A DNA stretch of 47,147 bases. Source: Actinospineispora spinosispora DSM 44797. GTDB lineage: Bacteria; Actinomycetota; Actinomycetes; Mycobacteriales; Pseudonocardiaceae. The stretch is from the NCBI RefSeq assembly GCF_000429025.1, contig NZ_AUBB01000048.1, positions 1 through 47,147 on the forward strand, in the 5' to 3' direction. Positions 33,729 through 42,002 of the stretch are shown piece after piece. The translations under genes and the position numbers were made by a program. The notes beneath the pieces were generated by a model, which worked only from the letters and a program-made list of their open reading frames with translations, was not told where the DNA came from and searched no databases. Each line of letters opens with the position of its first letter. Within the stretch, counting starts at the first letter, position 1.

Positions 33729-36110
33729 TCAGGCGCCCGGGGGCTCGGCGTCGGGGTCGGGGGCCTGGCGCTCCGGGAGGGTCGCGAAGATCGCCGGGGG
33801 CTCGCGCCACGGCTCACCCGCGCCGCCCGAGCGGGCCTCCTGGACCGCCCGCCACACCGCCTGCGGCGTGCACGGGATGTCGATGTGCCGCACCCCGAGG
33901 TGGCTCAGCGCGTCGACCACCGCGTTGTGCACGGCCGGCGTCGCACCCACGGTGGCGGACTCACCGATGCCCTTGGCGCCCAGCGGGTTGTACGGCGTCG
34001 GGGTCTCGGTGTTGCTCACGTCGAACCAGGGCAGCTCGACAGCACTCGGGATGGTGTAGTCGGTCAGCGACGCGGTGAGCGGGTTGCCCTCCTCGTCGTA
34101 GACGAAGTGCTCCCACAGCGCCTGGGACATGCCCTGCGCCAGTCCACCGTGCTGCTGGCCGGCCACGAGCATCGGGTTGAGGATGCGACCGCAGTCGTCC
34201 ACCGCGTAGTGCTTGAGCGGGATGACCTTGCCGGTGTCGGTGTCCACCTCCACGAGGCTCAGGTGGGCGCCGAACGGGAAGGTCGAGCCGCCGGTCTGCT
34301 CCCAGTCGAGTTCGGTGCCGAGCGGCGTGCCACGCTCGGTGGCCGTCTTGGACAGCGTCGCCCAGTCGATCCGCTGGTCCGGCACACCCGCCACACCGAG
34401 AGCGCCGTCGTCGGTGACCTCGATGTCGTCCACGCCGGCTTCGAGCAGCTCGGCGGCCAGCTCGCGCGCCGACTGCAGCACGACCTCCGCGGCGTGGTTC
34501 ACCGCGTTGCCGCCGATCTGCAGCGACCGCGAGCCCATCGTGCCGCCACCACGCGGCACGGTGGCGGTGTCGGACTGGACGAACTCGATGCGGTCCATCG
34601 GGATGCCCAGTTTGTCGGACACGATCATGCTGAACGCGGTCGCGTGTCCCTGGCCGTGCGAGGACGTGCCGACCTTCACGGTCGCGCCGCCGTCGGAATG
34701 GACCTCGACGGCCGAGTACTCGGTGAAGTTGCCCGCGCCGGTCACCTCGACGTACGCGCTGAGCCCGATACCGAGCTGCTTGGGGTCACCGGACTCCCTG
34801 CGCCGCTTCTGCTCGGCACGCAGCGCCTGGTAGTCGGCGAGTTCGAGGGCCTTGCGCAGCGGGGCCTCGTAGTCGCCGCTGTCGTACTTGGTCCCGACCA
34901 CGGTGGTGTGCGGGAACTCGTCGGGCTGGATGAAGTTGCGCTTGCGCAGCTCCGCCGGGTCGATGTCCAACCGGACTGCGGCCATGTCGAGGATGCGTTC
35001 GAGCAGCTCGGCGGCCTCCGGGCGGCCGGCACCCCGGAACGCGCCCATCGGTGTCGTGTTGGTCAACGCCGCCGCGACCGTGTAGCTGATCTTCGGGATG
35101 CGGTACACCCCGGCCGCCATCATGCGGGTGAAGACGATGCCGAGGAACCCGTTGAACCCGGCGTAGGCGCCGCAGTCCGCGATGACGTGCAGTCGCAGGC
35201 CGACGATCGTGCCGTCGTTGCGGAGACCGAGCTCGACCCATTCCTGCTGGCCACGACCCTGCACCATGCAGACCGCGTTCTCGCTGCGGGTCTCGATCCA
35301 CTTGACCGGCTTGCCGAGCTTCAGCGCGGCGGCGAGCACCACGTCGTGCTCGGTCTGCGCGCCGATCTTGGCGCCGAAGCCACCGCCGACGTGCGGCGCG
35401 ATGACCCGGAGCCGGTCCGGCGCGAGGCCGCAGGCGCCCGCGACGGCCTGGTGGAAGCCGTGCGCCGCCTGGGTCGACACATAGACGGTCGCGTCGTGGT
35501 CGGCTCCGTCGACGCCACCCGGCAGCGCCGCCATGGCGTGCGGTTCCATCGGCATCGGGGCGAGGCGCTGGTTGCGCATGGTCAGCCGGACCACGACGTC
35601 GGAACCCTCCAGGGGGTCCTCGTCGCCCGGCTCCCGCTCACCCGCTGCCAGGTTCGAGCCAAGTTCCTCGAACTGCAACGGGGCGTTCGGCGCCAGCGCC
35701 GCCTCGAGGTCGACGACCGCGTCCAGCGGGTCGTACTCGATCACCACGAGCTCGGCCGCGTCCTGTGCCTGCGCCTTGGTGTCGGCGACGACCGCGGCCA
35801 CCACGTCACCGACGAACCGCACCTTGCCGACCGCGAGCGGTGGTCGGGCGCACGCCGGGTTCAGCGGAATCGCCATGATCTGCGGTTCCAGCTGCATGTT
35901 CTCGGCCGTGTACACCGCACGCACGCCCGGTGCGGCGAGTGCTTCCTCTACGTCGATGCTGTCGATCCGAGCGTGCGCCAACGGCGACCGCACGAAGCTG
36001 AGGTGCAGTGCACCCGGAATGTCGAGGTTGTCCACATAGGTGCCCTGGCCCTGGATCAGCTCGGGGTCTTCGACCCGTCGGACCTCGGTTCCCAGAATTG
36101 ATCCGCGCAT
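33729..36110 (-). CDS. Molybdopterin-binding subunit of a xanthine dehydrogenase/CO dehydrogenase-family hydroxylase
   Basis: 793 residues, typical of CoxL/CutL-type large subunits. They bind molybdopterin cytosine dinucleotide and hydroxylate or oxidise substrates. Seen: N-terminal domain GTEVRRVEDPELIQGQGTYVDNLD, the GGGFGAK cofactor motif at 242-248, the active-site loop AFRGAGR at 357-363, and the catalytic Glu717 in GAKGIGESA. The loop is the xanthine-dehydrogenase/form II kind; the CO-oxidising form I loop AYRCSFR is absent. The FAD (medium) and 2Fe-2S (small) subunits are not adjacent, so partners must be elsewhere or the gene is an orphan. Substrate unknown. Confidence 0.93.
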   Translation of the reverse strand: MRGSILGTEVRRVEDPELIQGQGTYVDNLDIPGALHLSFVRSPLAHARIDSIDVEEALAAPGVRAVYTAENMQLEPQIMAIPLNPACARPPLAVGKVRFVGDVVAAVVADTKAQAQDAAELVVIEYDPLDAVVDLEAALAPNAPLQFEELGSNLAAGEREPGDEDPLEGSDVVVRLTMRNQRLAPMPMEPHAMAALPGGVDGADHDATVYVSTQAAHGFHQAVAGACGLAPDRLRVIAPHVGGGFGAKIGAQTEHDVVLAAALKLGKPVKWIETRSENAVCMVQGRGQQEWVELGLRNDGTIVGLRLHVIADCGAYAGFNGFLGIVFTRMMAAGVYRIPKISYTVAAALTNTTPMGAFRGAGRPEAAELLERILDMAAVRLDIDPAELRKRNFIQPDEFPHTTVVGTKYDSGDYEAPLRKALELADYQALRAEQKRRRESGDPKQLGIGLSAYVEVTGAGNFTEYSAVEVHSDGGATVKVGTSSHGQGHATAFSMIVSDKLGIPMDRIEFVQSDTATVPRGGGTMGSRSLQIGGNAVNHAAEVVLQSARELAAELLEAGVDDIEVTDDGALGVAGVPDQRIDWATLSKTATERGTPLGTELDWEQTGGSTFPFGAHLSLVEVDTDTGKVIPLKHYAVDDCGRILNPMLVAGQQHGGLAQGMSQALWEHFVYDEEGNPLTASLTDYTIPSAVELPWFDVSNTETPTPYNPLGAKGIGESATVGATPAVHNAVVDALSHLGVRHIDIPCTPQAVWRAVQEARSGGAGEPWREPPAIFATLPERQAPDPDAEPPGA

Positions 36111-36157
36111 GACCGGACTCTATGCGGGTGTGACCGAACCGGCACGCGCAACCCTCG

Positions 36158-36649
36158 TCAGAGCGGTTGCATCCCCGAGACGAGCCACTGGTCACCGACC
36201 TTGGTCATGGTCACCTTGATCTGGTTCATGACGCTGGCAGGCTGCGGCTGAGTGGGCGCGGTGCTGGTCTGGTTGACGAACAGCAGCGCGTCGAGCTGGT
36301 CGGGCCGCGAGTCGATGACGGCGGCGCGCGTCACGGTCGCCTTGTTGCTGAGACCCGCCTGCTTCGCCACCGGGTCGATCACGGTCGCGACCAGCTGCTC
36401 GAAACTCACCGCGAACTCGCCGGAGACCAGCTTGCGGGACTTCGCCACGTCCGCATCCAGGGTCTTCGCGTCGTAGCTGAGGATCTGGGCGGACGAGGAC
36501 CGGGCGGTGTCCAGTGCCTGTGCCTTCGCCGCCTCGGCCCGTGAGTCGCTGAAGGACTGCCAGGCGAGCACGCCGACCACGACGGCGGCGACGAGGACCA
36601 GTGCGCCGAGGATCGAGGGGACCAGCCACGGGCGTCGGGAGATGCTCAC
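36158..36649 (-). CDS. Mce-associated-type membrane protein (short)
   Basis: 163 residues: one N-terminal transmembrane helix (about 10-30, ILGALVLVAAVVVGVLAW) and an outside domain with a helix and a beta-rich C-terminus ending TMTKVGDQWLVSGMQPL, as in Mce-associated (Mas/NTF2-like) proteins. These usually stabilise Mce lipid importers. No mce genes are in the window. The GTG start has GGAG 8 bases upstream. It follows its longer paralogue by 28 bp on the same strand and is probably co-transcribed. Confidence 0.8.
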   Translation of the reverse strand: MSISRRPWLVPSILGALVLVAAVVVGVLAWQSFSDSRAEAAKAQALDTARSSSAQILSYDAKTLDADVAKSRKLVSGEFAVSFEQLVATVIDPVAKQAGLSNKATVTRAAVIDSRPDQLDALLFVNQTSTAPTQPQPASVMNQIKVTMTKVGDQWLVSGMQPL

Positions 36650-36677
36650 GTCGAGCTCCGGTTCATCGTCGGGAGGA

Positions 36678-37376
36678 TCACTGCACGAAGGTCACGCCGG
36701 AGACCAACCACCGGTCGTTCTCACGCTGGAGCTGGATGGAGAGCCGGTACGCGAGCTGCTGGGCCTGCGGCTGCTTGTCGTTGGTGATCCTCGCGGTGAC
36801 GGTGGCCAGCACGGACGCCGAGTCCCCCTCGACCTTCTCCAGCCCCGCCGCGCTGATCACCCCGGTCGAGCCCGCCTTGCTCTGCGCGAGCACCGACTGC
36901 ACGACCGTCGCGTACTTCGTGATCTCGCTCTTGAACTGCCCGGTGGAGTCCTGGGTGAGGCTGCTGATCCTGGCCGGCGCGTCGGTGGCACCGAGCGAGG
37001 TCAGATCCGTGGCGACCTGCTTCGCGACGGCGAGTGCCTGCTGTCCGCTGGCGAGCTGCTGGGCCGCCTTCCGATGCTGGACGTAGAGCAGCGTTCCCAC
37101 GGCGAGGAGCACGACGAGCAGGACCGCGAGCACGGCGGTCACCACCAGACGCGCGGTCCCCTGCCCCGCCGAGGCGGATGCCTCGGACTTCGACGCGGCG
37201 TCGACCGGCACGGTCTTGTCCTGACCGGAGTCGACCGGCACCGTCTTGTCGTCGTCCACCTCGACCGGGACGGTCTTGTCCTGCTCGGCCTTGTCCTGTT
37301 CGGCCTCGACCGGGACGGTCTTGTCCTCCGGGGACCCGGTCTCGTCCTCGTGCACGTCCACGTTGGCCATAGCCAT
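36678..37376 (-). CDS. Mce-associated-type membrane protein with DKTVPV repeats
   Basis: 232 residues. A cytoplasmic acidic N-terminus (1-70) contains four copies of DKTVPV(E/D). A transmembrane helix lies at about 76-100. The outside domain ends LSIQLQRENDRWLVSGVTFVQ, matching the short paralogue next to it. The repeat gives four evenly spaced Thr residues, each after acidic residues and before V-P-V, which could be serine/threonine-kinase sites. The fold and location suggest a scaffold for Mce or other membrane complexes. The 170-bp gap to the upstream membrane gene should hold the promoter of this pair. Confidence 0.8.
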   Translation of the reverse strand: MAMANVDVHEDETGSPEDKTVPVEAEQDKAEQDKTVPVEVDDDKTVPVDSGQDKTVPVDAASKSEASASAGQGTARLVVTAVLAVLLVVLLAVGTLLYVQHRKAAQQLASGQQALAVAKQVATDLTSLGATDAPARISSLTQDSTGQFKSEITKYATVVQSVLAQSKAGSTGVISAAGLEKVEGDSASVLATVTARITNDKQPQAQQLAYRLSIQLQRENDRWLVSGVTFVQ

Positions 37377-37545
37377 CGACCTCGCTCACTGTGCTGTCTC
37401 GGCGCGCGCCGGTGCCGGGGCGGACAGCCGCCCGATGCACGTCTCACCATGGCGTCACAGGGCCGCTGTGGCCCGTCGAGCACGTCGGTGGGGCGATGGT
37501 AGGGGCCGGGCCGAGCGCTGTGGCAGTCGGGGTCGATGCGACCGC

Positions 37546-38454
37546 TCAGCGCTCCACGCGCTCCAGCTCGTCGGCGAGGGTGCTCGTGCGTGCCGTCCCG
37601 TTCTCGTGGAAGCGCAGCTCCGCGTAGATGACCACCACGACGGCGACCATCGCGATTCCGGCCGGAACCGACACGACGCCGGCCAGCAGTGACTCGCTCA
37701 GCGAGTTCGGCTCGCTCAGCGCACGGACGACGAACCCGCCGACGACCTGGTACGCGATGTTCGCCGCCAGGGCGAGGGTCATGCGTCCCATCGCGGGCAA
37801 CATGCGCGGCCCGGCGAGCTGGAAGCACCTGGCGATGGTGCCGCGCTCGACCGTGACCACCCCGAGCAGCGTCGTGTAGAAGAAGATCGTCAGGAAGATC
37901 CCCGGTATGACGAGCAGTGCGAACCCGAGCATGATCAGGATGAACGCGACGACGATCCAGCCGATCAGCAGTGCCGCGCGCGACGCGGCGAAGCGCATCG
38001 CGGCGTCGGCGGTGAACGGCTTACCCGCCGCGTCCCTGATCACGGCGTAGATCGACGTCGTCCAGGCGAACGCGAGGGCCACGAGCAGGACCGTGAGTGC
38101 CAACAAGACCCTGAACAGGTCGAATCCCTCGAGACCACCGGTACCGTCCGGTGCGGGGGTCAGCGGCACTCCGCCGGGGCCACGCAGTGTCCCGTCCGCC
38201 GCGACGGTGATCTCCGGGACGACGAAATGGAACGTGAGGCCGGTGACGACCGCCGAGGCGAGCTGGATGGCCAGCAGCGGCTGCCAGCTGCGGCGTACGA
38301 CTCCGACCACCCGGTCGAACCAACCGGAGAAGTTCGGTGGAATCAGCGGATCACCCAGCGGCGGAACCGGCGTCGTCCCCCCGCGGCCTGCCCACGGGTC
38401 GGAACTCCAGCTCGAACCGCCATGGTCTGGGCCGGGCGGTGGCGGTGAGGACAT
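37546..38454 (-). CDS. Hypothetical multi-pass membrane protein
   Basis: 302 residues. A Pro/Gly/Ser-rich cytoplasmic N-terminus (1-40) precedes about six hydrophobic segments (60-78, 115-135, 158-180, 182-200, 225-245, 262-285). The pattern resembles the actinobacterial membrane family related to the glycerophosphodiester-phosphodiesterase membrane domain (GWFDRVVGVVRRSWQPLL start, RCFQLAGPRMLPAMGRM later). No catalytic motif is present. It is divergent from the acyl-CoA synthetase gene; the gap holds an inverted repeat at 38531-38559. Confidence 0.75.
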   Translation of the reverse strand: MSSPPPPGPDHGGSSWSSDPWAGRGGTTPVPPLGDPLIPPNFSGWFDRVVGVVRRSWQPLLAIQLASAVVTGLTFHFVVPEITVAADGTLRGPGGVPLTPAPDGTGGLEGFDLFRVLLALTVLLVALAFAWTTSIYAVIRDAAGKPFTADAAMRFAASRAALLIGWIVVAFILIMLGFALLVIPGIFLTIFFYTTLLGVVTVERGTIARCFQLAGPRMLPAMGRMTLALAANIAYQVVGGFVVRALSEPNSLSESLLAGVVSVPAGIAMVAVVVVIYAELRFHENGTARTSTLADELERVER

Positions 38455-38530
38455 AGGACGACGTTATCGCTGCGGGGCGCCCCCGGCTCCCCCCGGCACG
38501 GCCTTGGTCATGAAATAACTGGTAGATGAG

Positions 38531-38559
38531 ATCACACCGAGACCCGAACACGGTGTGAT
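38531..38559. promoter_or_regulatory. Inverted repeat upstream of acyl-CoA synthetase
   Basis: ATCACACCG (38531-38539) and CGGTGTGAT (38551-38559) are perfect 9-bp arms around an 11-base spacer, 35 bases before the synthetase ATG at 38595. The geometry fits a dimeric repressor site, for example TetR or GntR type. The regulator is not identified; two TetR genes lie in this region. Confidence 0.5.
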
Positions 38560-38594
38560 GAGCACCTGAACCGTCCCCGACGAGGAGACAGCCA

Positions 38595-40106
38595 ATGACG
38601 GCTATCCGTTCGAGCACCGTGGCAGACGTACCGAGACGCAGCGCGGGCCGCGCACCGAACCAGGTCGCGCTGCGGTTCGGCGACCGGACCTGGACCTACC
38701 GCGAGCTGGACGACGCCGTGAGCCGTGCCGCCGCCCTGTTGCTGGAGCTGGGTCTGGCCAAGGGTGACCGGGTCGCCGCGTACGGCAAGAACTCCGACGC
38801 CTACGTGATCGCGTTCCTCGGCTGCGCCCGCGCCGGTCTGGTGCACGTGCCGATCAACTACAACCTCAAGGGCGCTGAGCTGGCCTACCTCCTGGAGCAG
38901 TCGGGCAGCAGGGCGGTGCTCGCCGACCCGGCGCTGGCCCCCCGCGTGCGGGAACTGTCGGAGGCCCCGGAGCAGCTGCTGATGCTGCGCGACGACGACG
39001 GCTCGCTGCTCGAGCGCGCGCGGACCGGGGACGTGCCGGACCTCGACGTCGAGGTCGCGGAGACCGACCTGGTGCAGCTGCTCTACACCTCGGGCACCAC
39101 CAGCAGGCCGAAGGGCGCGATGATGACGCACCGGGCGCTCGTGCACGAGTACGTGTCGTGCATCGCGTCGATGGGATGCGCACCGGACGACGAGCCGCTG
39201 CACGCCATGCCGCTGTACCACTCGGCGGGCATGCACGTCATGATGCTGCCCTACCTGGCGGTCGGCGCCACGAACCATCTGATGGAGGCGCCCGACGTCC
39301 CGGAGATCCTGCGCCGGGTCGAGGCCGACGGCATCGGCGCGCTGTTCCTGGCGCCGACGGTGTGGGTGCCGCTGTCGAACCACGCGGATTTCGCCGACCG
39401 TGACCTGTCCTCGCTGCGCAAGGCGTTCTACGGCGCCTCGATCATGCCTGGGCCGGTACTGGACCGGCTGCGCAAGGCACTGCCCGAGCTCGGCTTCTAC
39501 AACCTGTTCGGCCAGTCCGAGATCGGGCCGCTGGCGACGGTCCTCGGACCGGACGAGCACGCGGACCGCCCCGATTCGTGCGGTCGCGCCGTGCTGTTCG
39601 TCGAGCTGAGGGTCGTCGACGGTGACGGCAACGACGTGCCCGCCGGCGAGCTCGGCGAGGTCGTCTACCGCTCACCCCAGCTGTGCGAGGGCTACTGGGA
39701 CAAGCCGGAGGAGACCGAGGAGGCCTTCGCGGGCGGCTGGTTCCACTCCGGCGACCTGGTGCGAGCCGACGAGCAGGGCTACATCACCGTGGTCGACCGG
39801 ATCAAGGACGTGATCAACACCGGCGGCGTCCTCGTCGCGTCCCGCGAGGTGGAGGACGCGATCTACACCCATCCCTCGGTCGCCGAGGTCGCGGTGATCG
39901 GCACGCCCGACGACCGGTGGATCGAGGCGATCACCGCGTTCGTCGTCGTGAAGCAGGACGTGGAGCCCACCGAGCTGATCGCGCACGCGAAGGAGCGCCT
40001 CGCCGGGTTCAAGGTGCCCAAGTCGGTGCACCTGATCGACGAGCTCCCTCGCAACGCGTCGGGCAAGCTGCTCAAGCGGGTGCTGCGGGACCGTCTGGAG
40101 GACTGA
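38595..40106 (+). CDS. Acyl-CoA synthetase (FadD-type AMP ligase)
   Basis: 503 residues. Acyl-CoA synthetases activate a carboxylic acid with ATP to acyl-AMP, then to acyl-CoA. Seen: P-loop YTSGTTSRPKGA at about 164-175, FGQSEIGP near 303-310 (A5-like motif), GGWFHSGDLV with the ribose-binding Asp, and the catalytic Lys in RNASGKLLKRVLR near the C-terminus. RPKGA and the length fit the medium/long-chain or aromatic group, and the exact acid is unknown. GAGGAG is 8 bases before the ATG. It is convergent with the P450 gene (2-bp gap), a likely partner in fatty-acid or sterol breakdown. Confidence 0.93.
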   Translation: MTAIRSSTVADVPRRSAGRAPNQVALRFGDRTWTYRELDDAVSRAAALLLELGLAKGDRVAAYGKNSDAYVIAFLGCARAGLVHVPINYNLKGAELAYLLEQSGSRAVLADPALAPRVRELSEAPEQLLMLRDDDGSLLERARTGDVPDLDVEVAETDLVQLLYTSGTTSRPKGAMMTHRALVHEYVSCIASMGCAPDDEPLHAMPLYHSAGMHVMMLPYLAVGATNHLMEAPDVPEILRRVEADGIGALFLAPTVWVPLSNHADFADRDLSSLRKAFYGASIMPGPVLDRLRKALPELGFYNLFGQSEIGPLATVLGPDEHADRPDSCGRAVLFVELRVVDGDGNDVPAGELGEVVYRSPQLCEGYWDKPEETEEAFAGGWFHSGDLVRADEQGYITVVDRIKDVINTGGVLVASREVEDAIYTHPSVAEVAVIGTPDDRWIEAITAFVVVKQDVEPTELIAHAKERLAGFKVPKSVHLIDELPRNASGKLLKRVLRDRLED

Positions 40107-40108
40107 GG

Positions 40109-41365
40109 TCAGGCGTCGACCGCGTCGCGCATCCGGTACCGGAGCGGCAGCTGCTTGAGTCCACTGACGAACGTGCTGTGGACTCCGGTGACCGGGCCGG
40201 CCAGCTCGACGTGCTCGAGCCTCGGCAGCAGTTCACCGAAGATCGCCTGGGTCTCCATCCGGGCGAGCTGTGCGCCGAGGCAGAAGTGCACGCCGGCGCC
40301 GAACGCGACGTGCCGGTTCGGCCTGCGGGTGATGTCGAACTCGTCCGGCCGGTCGAACTCGGCCTCGTCACGGTTGCCGGACGGGTACATGAGCAGCAGG
40401 CTCTGCCCCTCCTTGATGGTGACGCCACCGATCTCGTAGTCCCGCGACGCGGTGCGCATGAACTCCTTGACCGGGGTGACCCACCGGATGATCTCCTCGA
40501 CCGCGCCCGGCAGCAGGCTCGGGTCGGCGCGCAGCTTCTCCAGCTGTTCGGGGTGCTGGACCAGTGCGTGCATGCCCCCGGCGATCGTCGAGCTGGTCGT
40601 GTCGTGGCCGGCGGTCGCGATGATCACGAAGTACGAGGCGGCGTCGATGTCCGACAGGTACTCGCCGTCGATGCGCGCGTTGGCGATCGCCGAGGCGAGA
40701 TCCTCGGTCGGGTTCTCCCGACGGTTCGCGATGAGCTGCTGGAAGTAGGCGAAGAAGTCGAGGACCACGGCCATCATGGCCTCGGGGTCCTCCCCTCGGC
40801 GTCGTTCCGGGTCGTCGCCGCCGAAGATTTCCTGGGTGAGCTGCAGCATTCTCGGGAAGTCGCTCTCCGGCAGCCCGAGCAGCGACAGGATGACCGACAG
40901 CGGGTAGTGCACCGACACGTCGGCGACGAAGTCGCACTCGCCACCGCGCTCGGCCATCAGGTCGATGTAGCGGCGGGCCAGCTCGTTGACGTTCTCCTGC
41001 ATGGTGCGCAGCGTCTTGGGTCGGAACCAGTCGGCGGCGATCGGGCGCAGCGCCTTGTGGTCCGGATCGTCGATGTGGATCAGGGTGCGCAGCAGCTGGC
41101 CCTGCTCGGCCTGGCGCTTGTCCTCGTAGGCGGGCACCAGAACGGGCCTGGGGTGGTTACGGAAGACCTCGTGGTTCTTCTCGATCTCGAGGATGTCCGC
41201 GCGGCGGGTGATCACCCAGAACGGGTTGTAGTCCGGGCTTCCGTCGACCCAGTGCACCGGCGACTCACGCCGCAGGATCGCGCACGCCTCGTGCAGCCGG
41301 TGTTCCTCCGCATAGGCACTCGGGTCGACGACAGTCAGACCGGCTTGCTCGACCGTCATGGTCAT
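40109..41365 (-). CDS. Cytochrome P450
   Basis: 418 residues, the usual bacterial length. I-helix AGHDTTSS at 252-259 with the acid-alcohol pair, K-helix E291-I-I-R294, meander SGNRDEAEFDRPDEFDITR, and heme-loop FGAGVHFCLGAQLARME with ligand Cys362. All needed elements are present. Sequence style is close to the CYP124/125/142-type or related lipid and terpene P450s, but the substrate is not decided. It is downstream of a TetR gene on the same strand (43-bp gap) with a palindrome in between. No ferredoxin is adjacent. Confidence 0.95.
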   Translation of the reverse strand: MTMTVEQAGLTVVDPSAYAEEHRLHEACAILRRESPVHWVDGSPDYNPFWVITRRADILEIEKNHEVFRNHPRPVLVPAYEDKRQAEQGQLLRTLIHIDDPDHKALRPIAADWFRPKTLRTMQENVNELARRYIDLMAERGGECDFVADVSVHYPLSVILSLLGLPESDFPRMLQLTQEIFGGDDPERRRGEDPEAMMAVVLDFFAYFQQLIANRRENPTEDLASAIANARIDGEYLSDIDAASYFVIIATAGHDTTSSTIAGGMHALVQHPEQLEKLRADPSLLPGAVEEIIRWVTPVKEFMRTASRDYEIGGVTIKEGQSLLLMYPSGNRDEAEFDRPDEFDITRRPNRHVAFGAGVHFCLGAQLARMETQAIFGELLPRLEHVELAGPVTGVHSTFVSGLKQLPLRYRMRDAVDA

Positions 41366-41402
41366 GGTGCGCTCCCGTTCACCCAGAATGCGTCAACGAC
41401 AA

Positions 41403-41420
41403 ACCGTACTACGCGGTACG
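41403..41420. promoter_or_regulatory. Palindrome overlapping the TetR stop codon, upstream of P450
   Basis: CGTAC (41405-41409), a 6-base spacer and GTACG (41416-41420) form a perfect inverted repeat, with ACCG/CGGT also symmetric inside. It lies at the end of the TetR gene and about 40 bases before the P450 start. The TetR protein could bind it to control the P450 separately. Confidence 0.4.
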
Positions 41421-41984
41421 TTCTCCGAAAAGCGCAGCCCCCTCGCGCCCCCACCAGGGGGTCTGTCCGGCGAGTTCGGTCAGCATCGCCCCGAGAGACT
41501 CGACGTCGACGGGATGCTCGCGCTGCTGCGTTCCGACCAGGATCGCCATGGCCATCCTGGCGTGCAGCCTGCCCGCCCGCTCGGTCGCGCCCGCCAGGAC
41601 CGCCGACTCGTAGAGGTGCTGCTCACGAACGCTGTCCACGCGTTCCACCGCTGCCCGGACCTGGGGGTTGCTGCGGCCCCACGCGCGCAGCGCCGCTTCG
41701 GCCGCGTGCGGAAGCTCCAGTGCGATACCGATCAGACGACCGGCGCGCACATCTGGGTCCGGCTCCGCCAGCGAGGACGCGATGAGCTGCTGGTTGCGCT
41801 CTTCGCCCCAGAACCGCAGCAACGCGGTCACCAGGTCCGACATGCCGGAGAAGTGGTGGTAGAACGACCCTTTCGTGACGCCGAGTCGTGTGCACAGCTC
41901 AGCCACGGTGAGGCCTTCGCTGCCCGAGTCGGCGAGGATCTCCATCGCCGACTCGAGGTACGCCGTCCGACTGACCCTCGCCAT
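41409..41984 (-). CDS. TetR-family transcriptional regulator (P450-linked)
   Basis: 191 residues. The N-terminal helix-turn-helix at about 7-55 (YLESAMEILADSGSEGLTVAELCTRLGVTKGSFYHHFSGMSDLVTALL) is a full TetR match. The C-terminal ligand domain is helical and ends with a Trp/Gly-rich tail. The ATG has a good ribosome site, GGGAGAAC. It lies between the patatin gene (18-bp gap upstream) and the P450 gene (43-bp gap downstream) on the same strand. The palindrome at 41403-41420 is a candidate operator. Ligand unknown. Confidence 0.9.
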   Translation of the reverse strand: MARVSRTAYLESAMEILADSGSEGLTVAELCTRLGVTKGSFYHHFSGMSDLVTALLRFWGEERNQQLIASSLAEPDPDVRAGRLIGIALELPHAAEAALRAWGRSNPQVRAAVERVDSVREQHLYESAVLAGATERAGRLHARMAMAILVGTQQREHPVDVESLGAMLTELAGQTPWWGREGAALFGERTA

Positions 41985-42002
41985 GTTCTCCCGACTGTTG
42001 AT

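Noticed and set aside
33729..36110. Aerobic carbon-monoxide dehydrogenase (form I CoxL)
   Set aside because: The active-site loop is AFRGAGR, not the form I AYRCSFR, and coxM and coxS are not adjacent.
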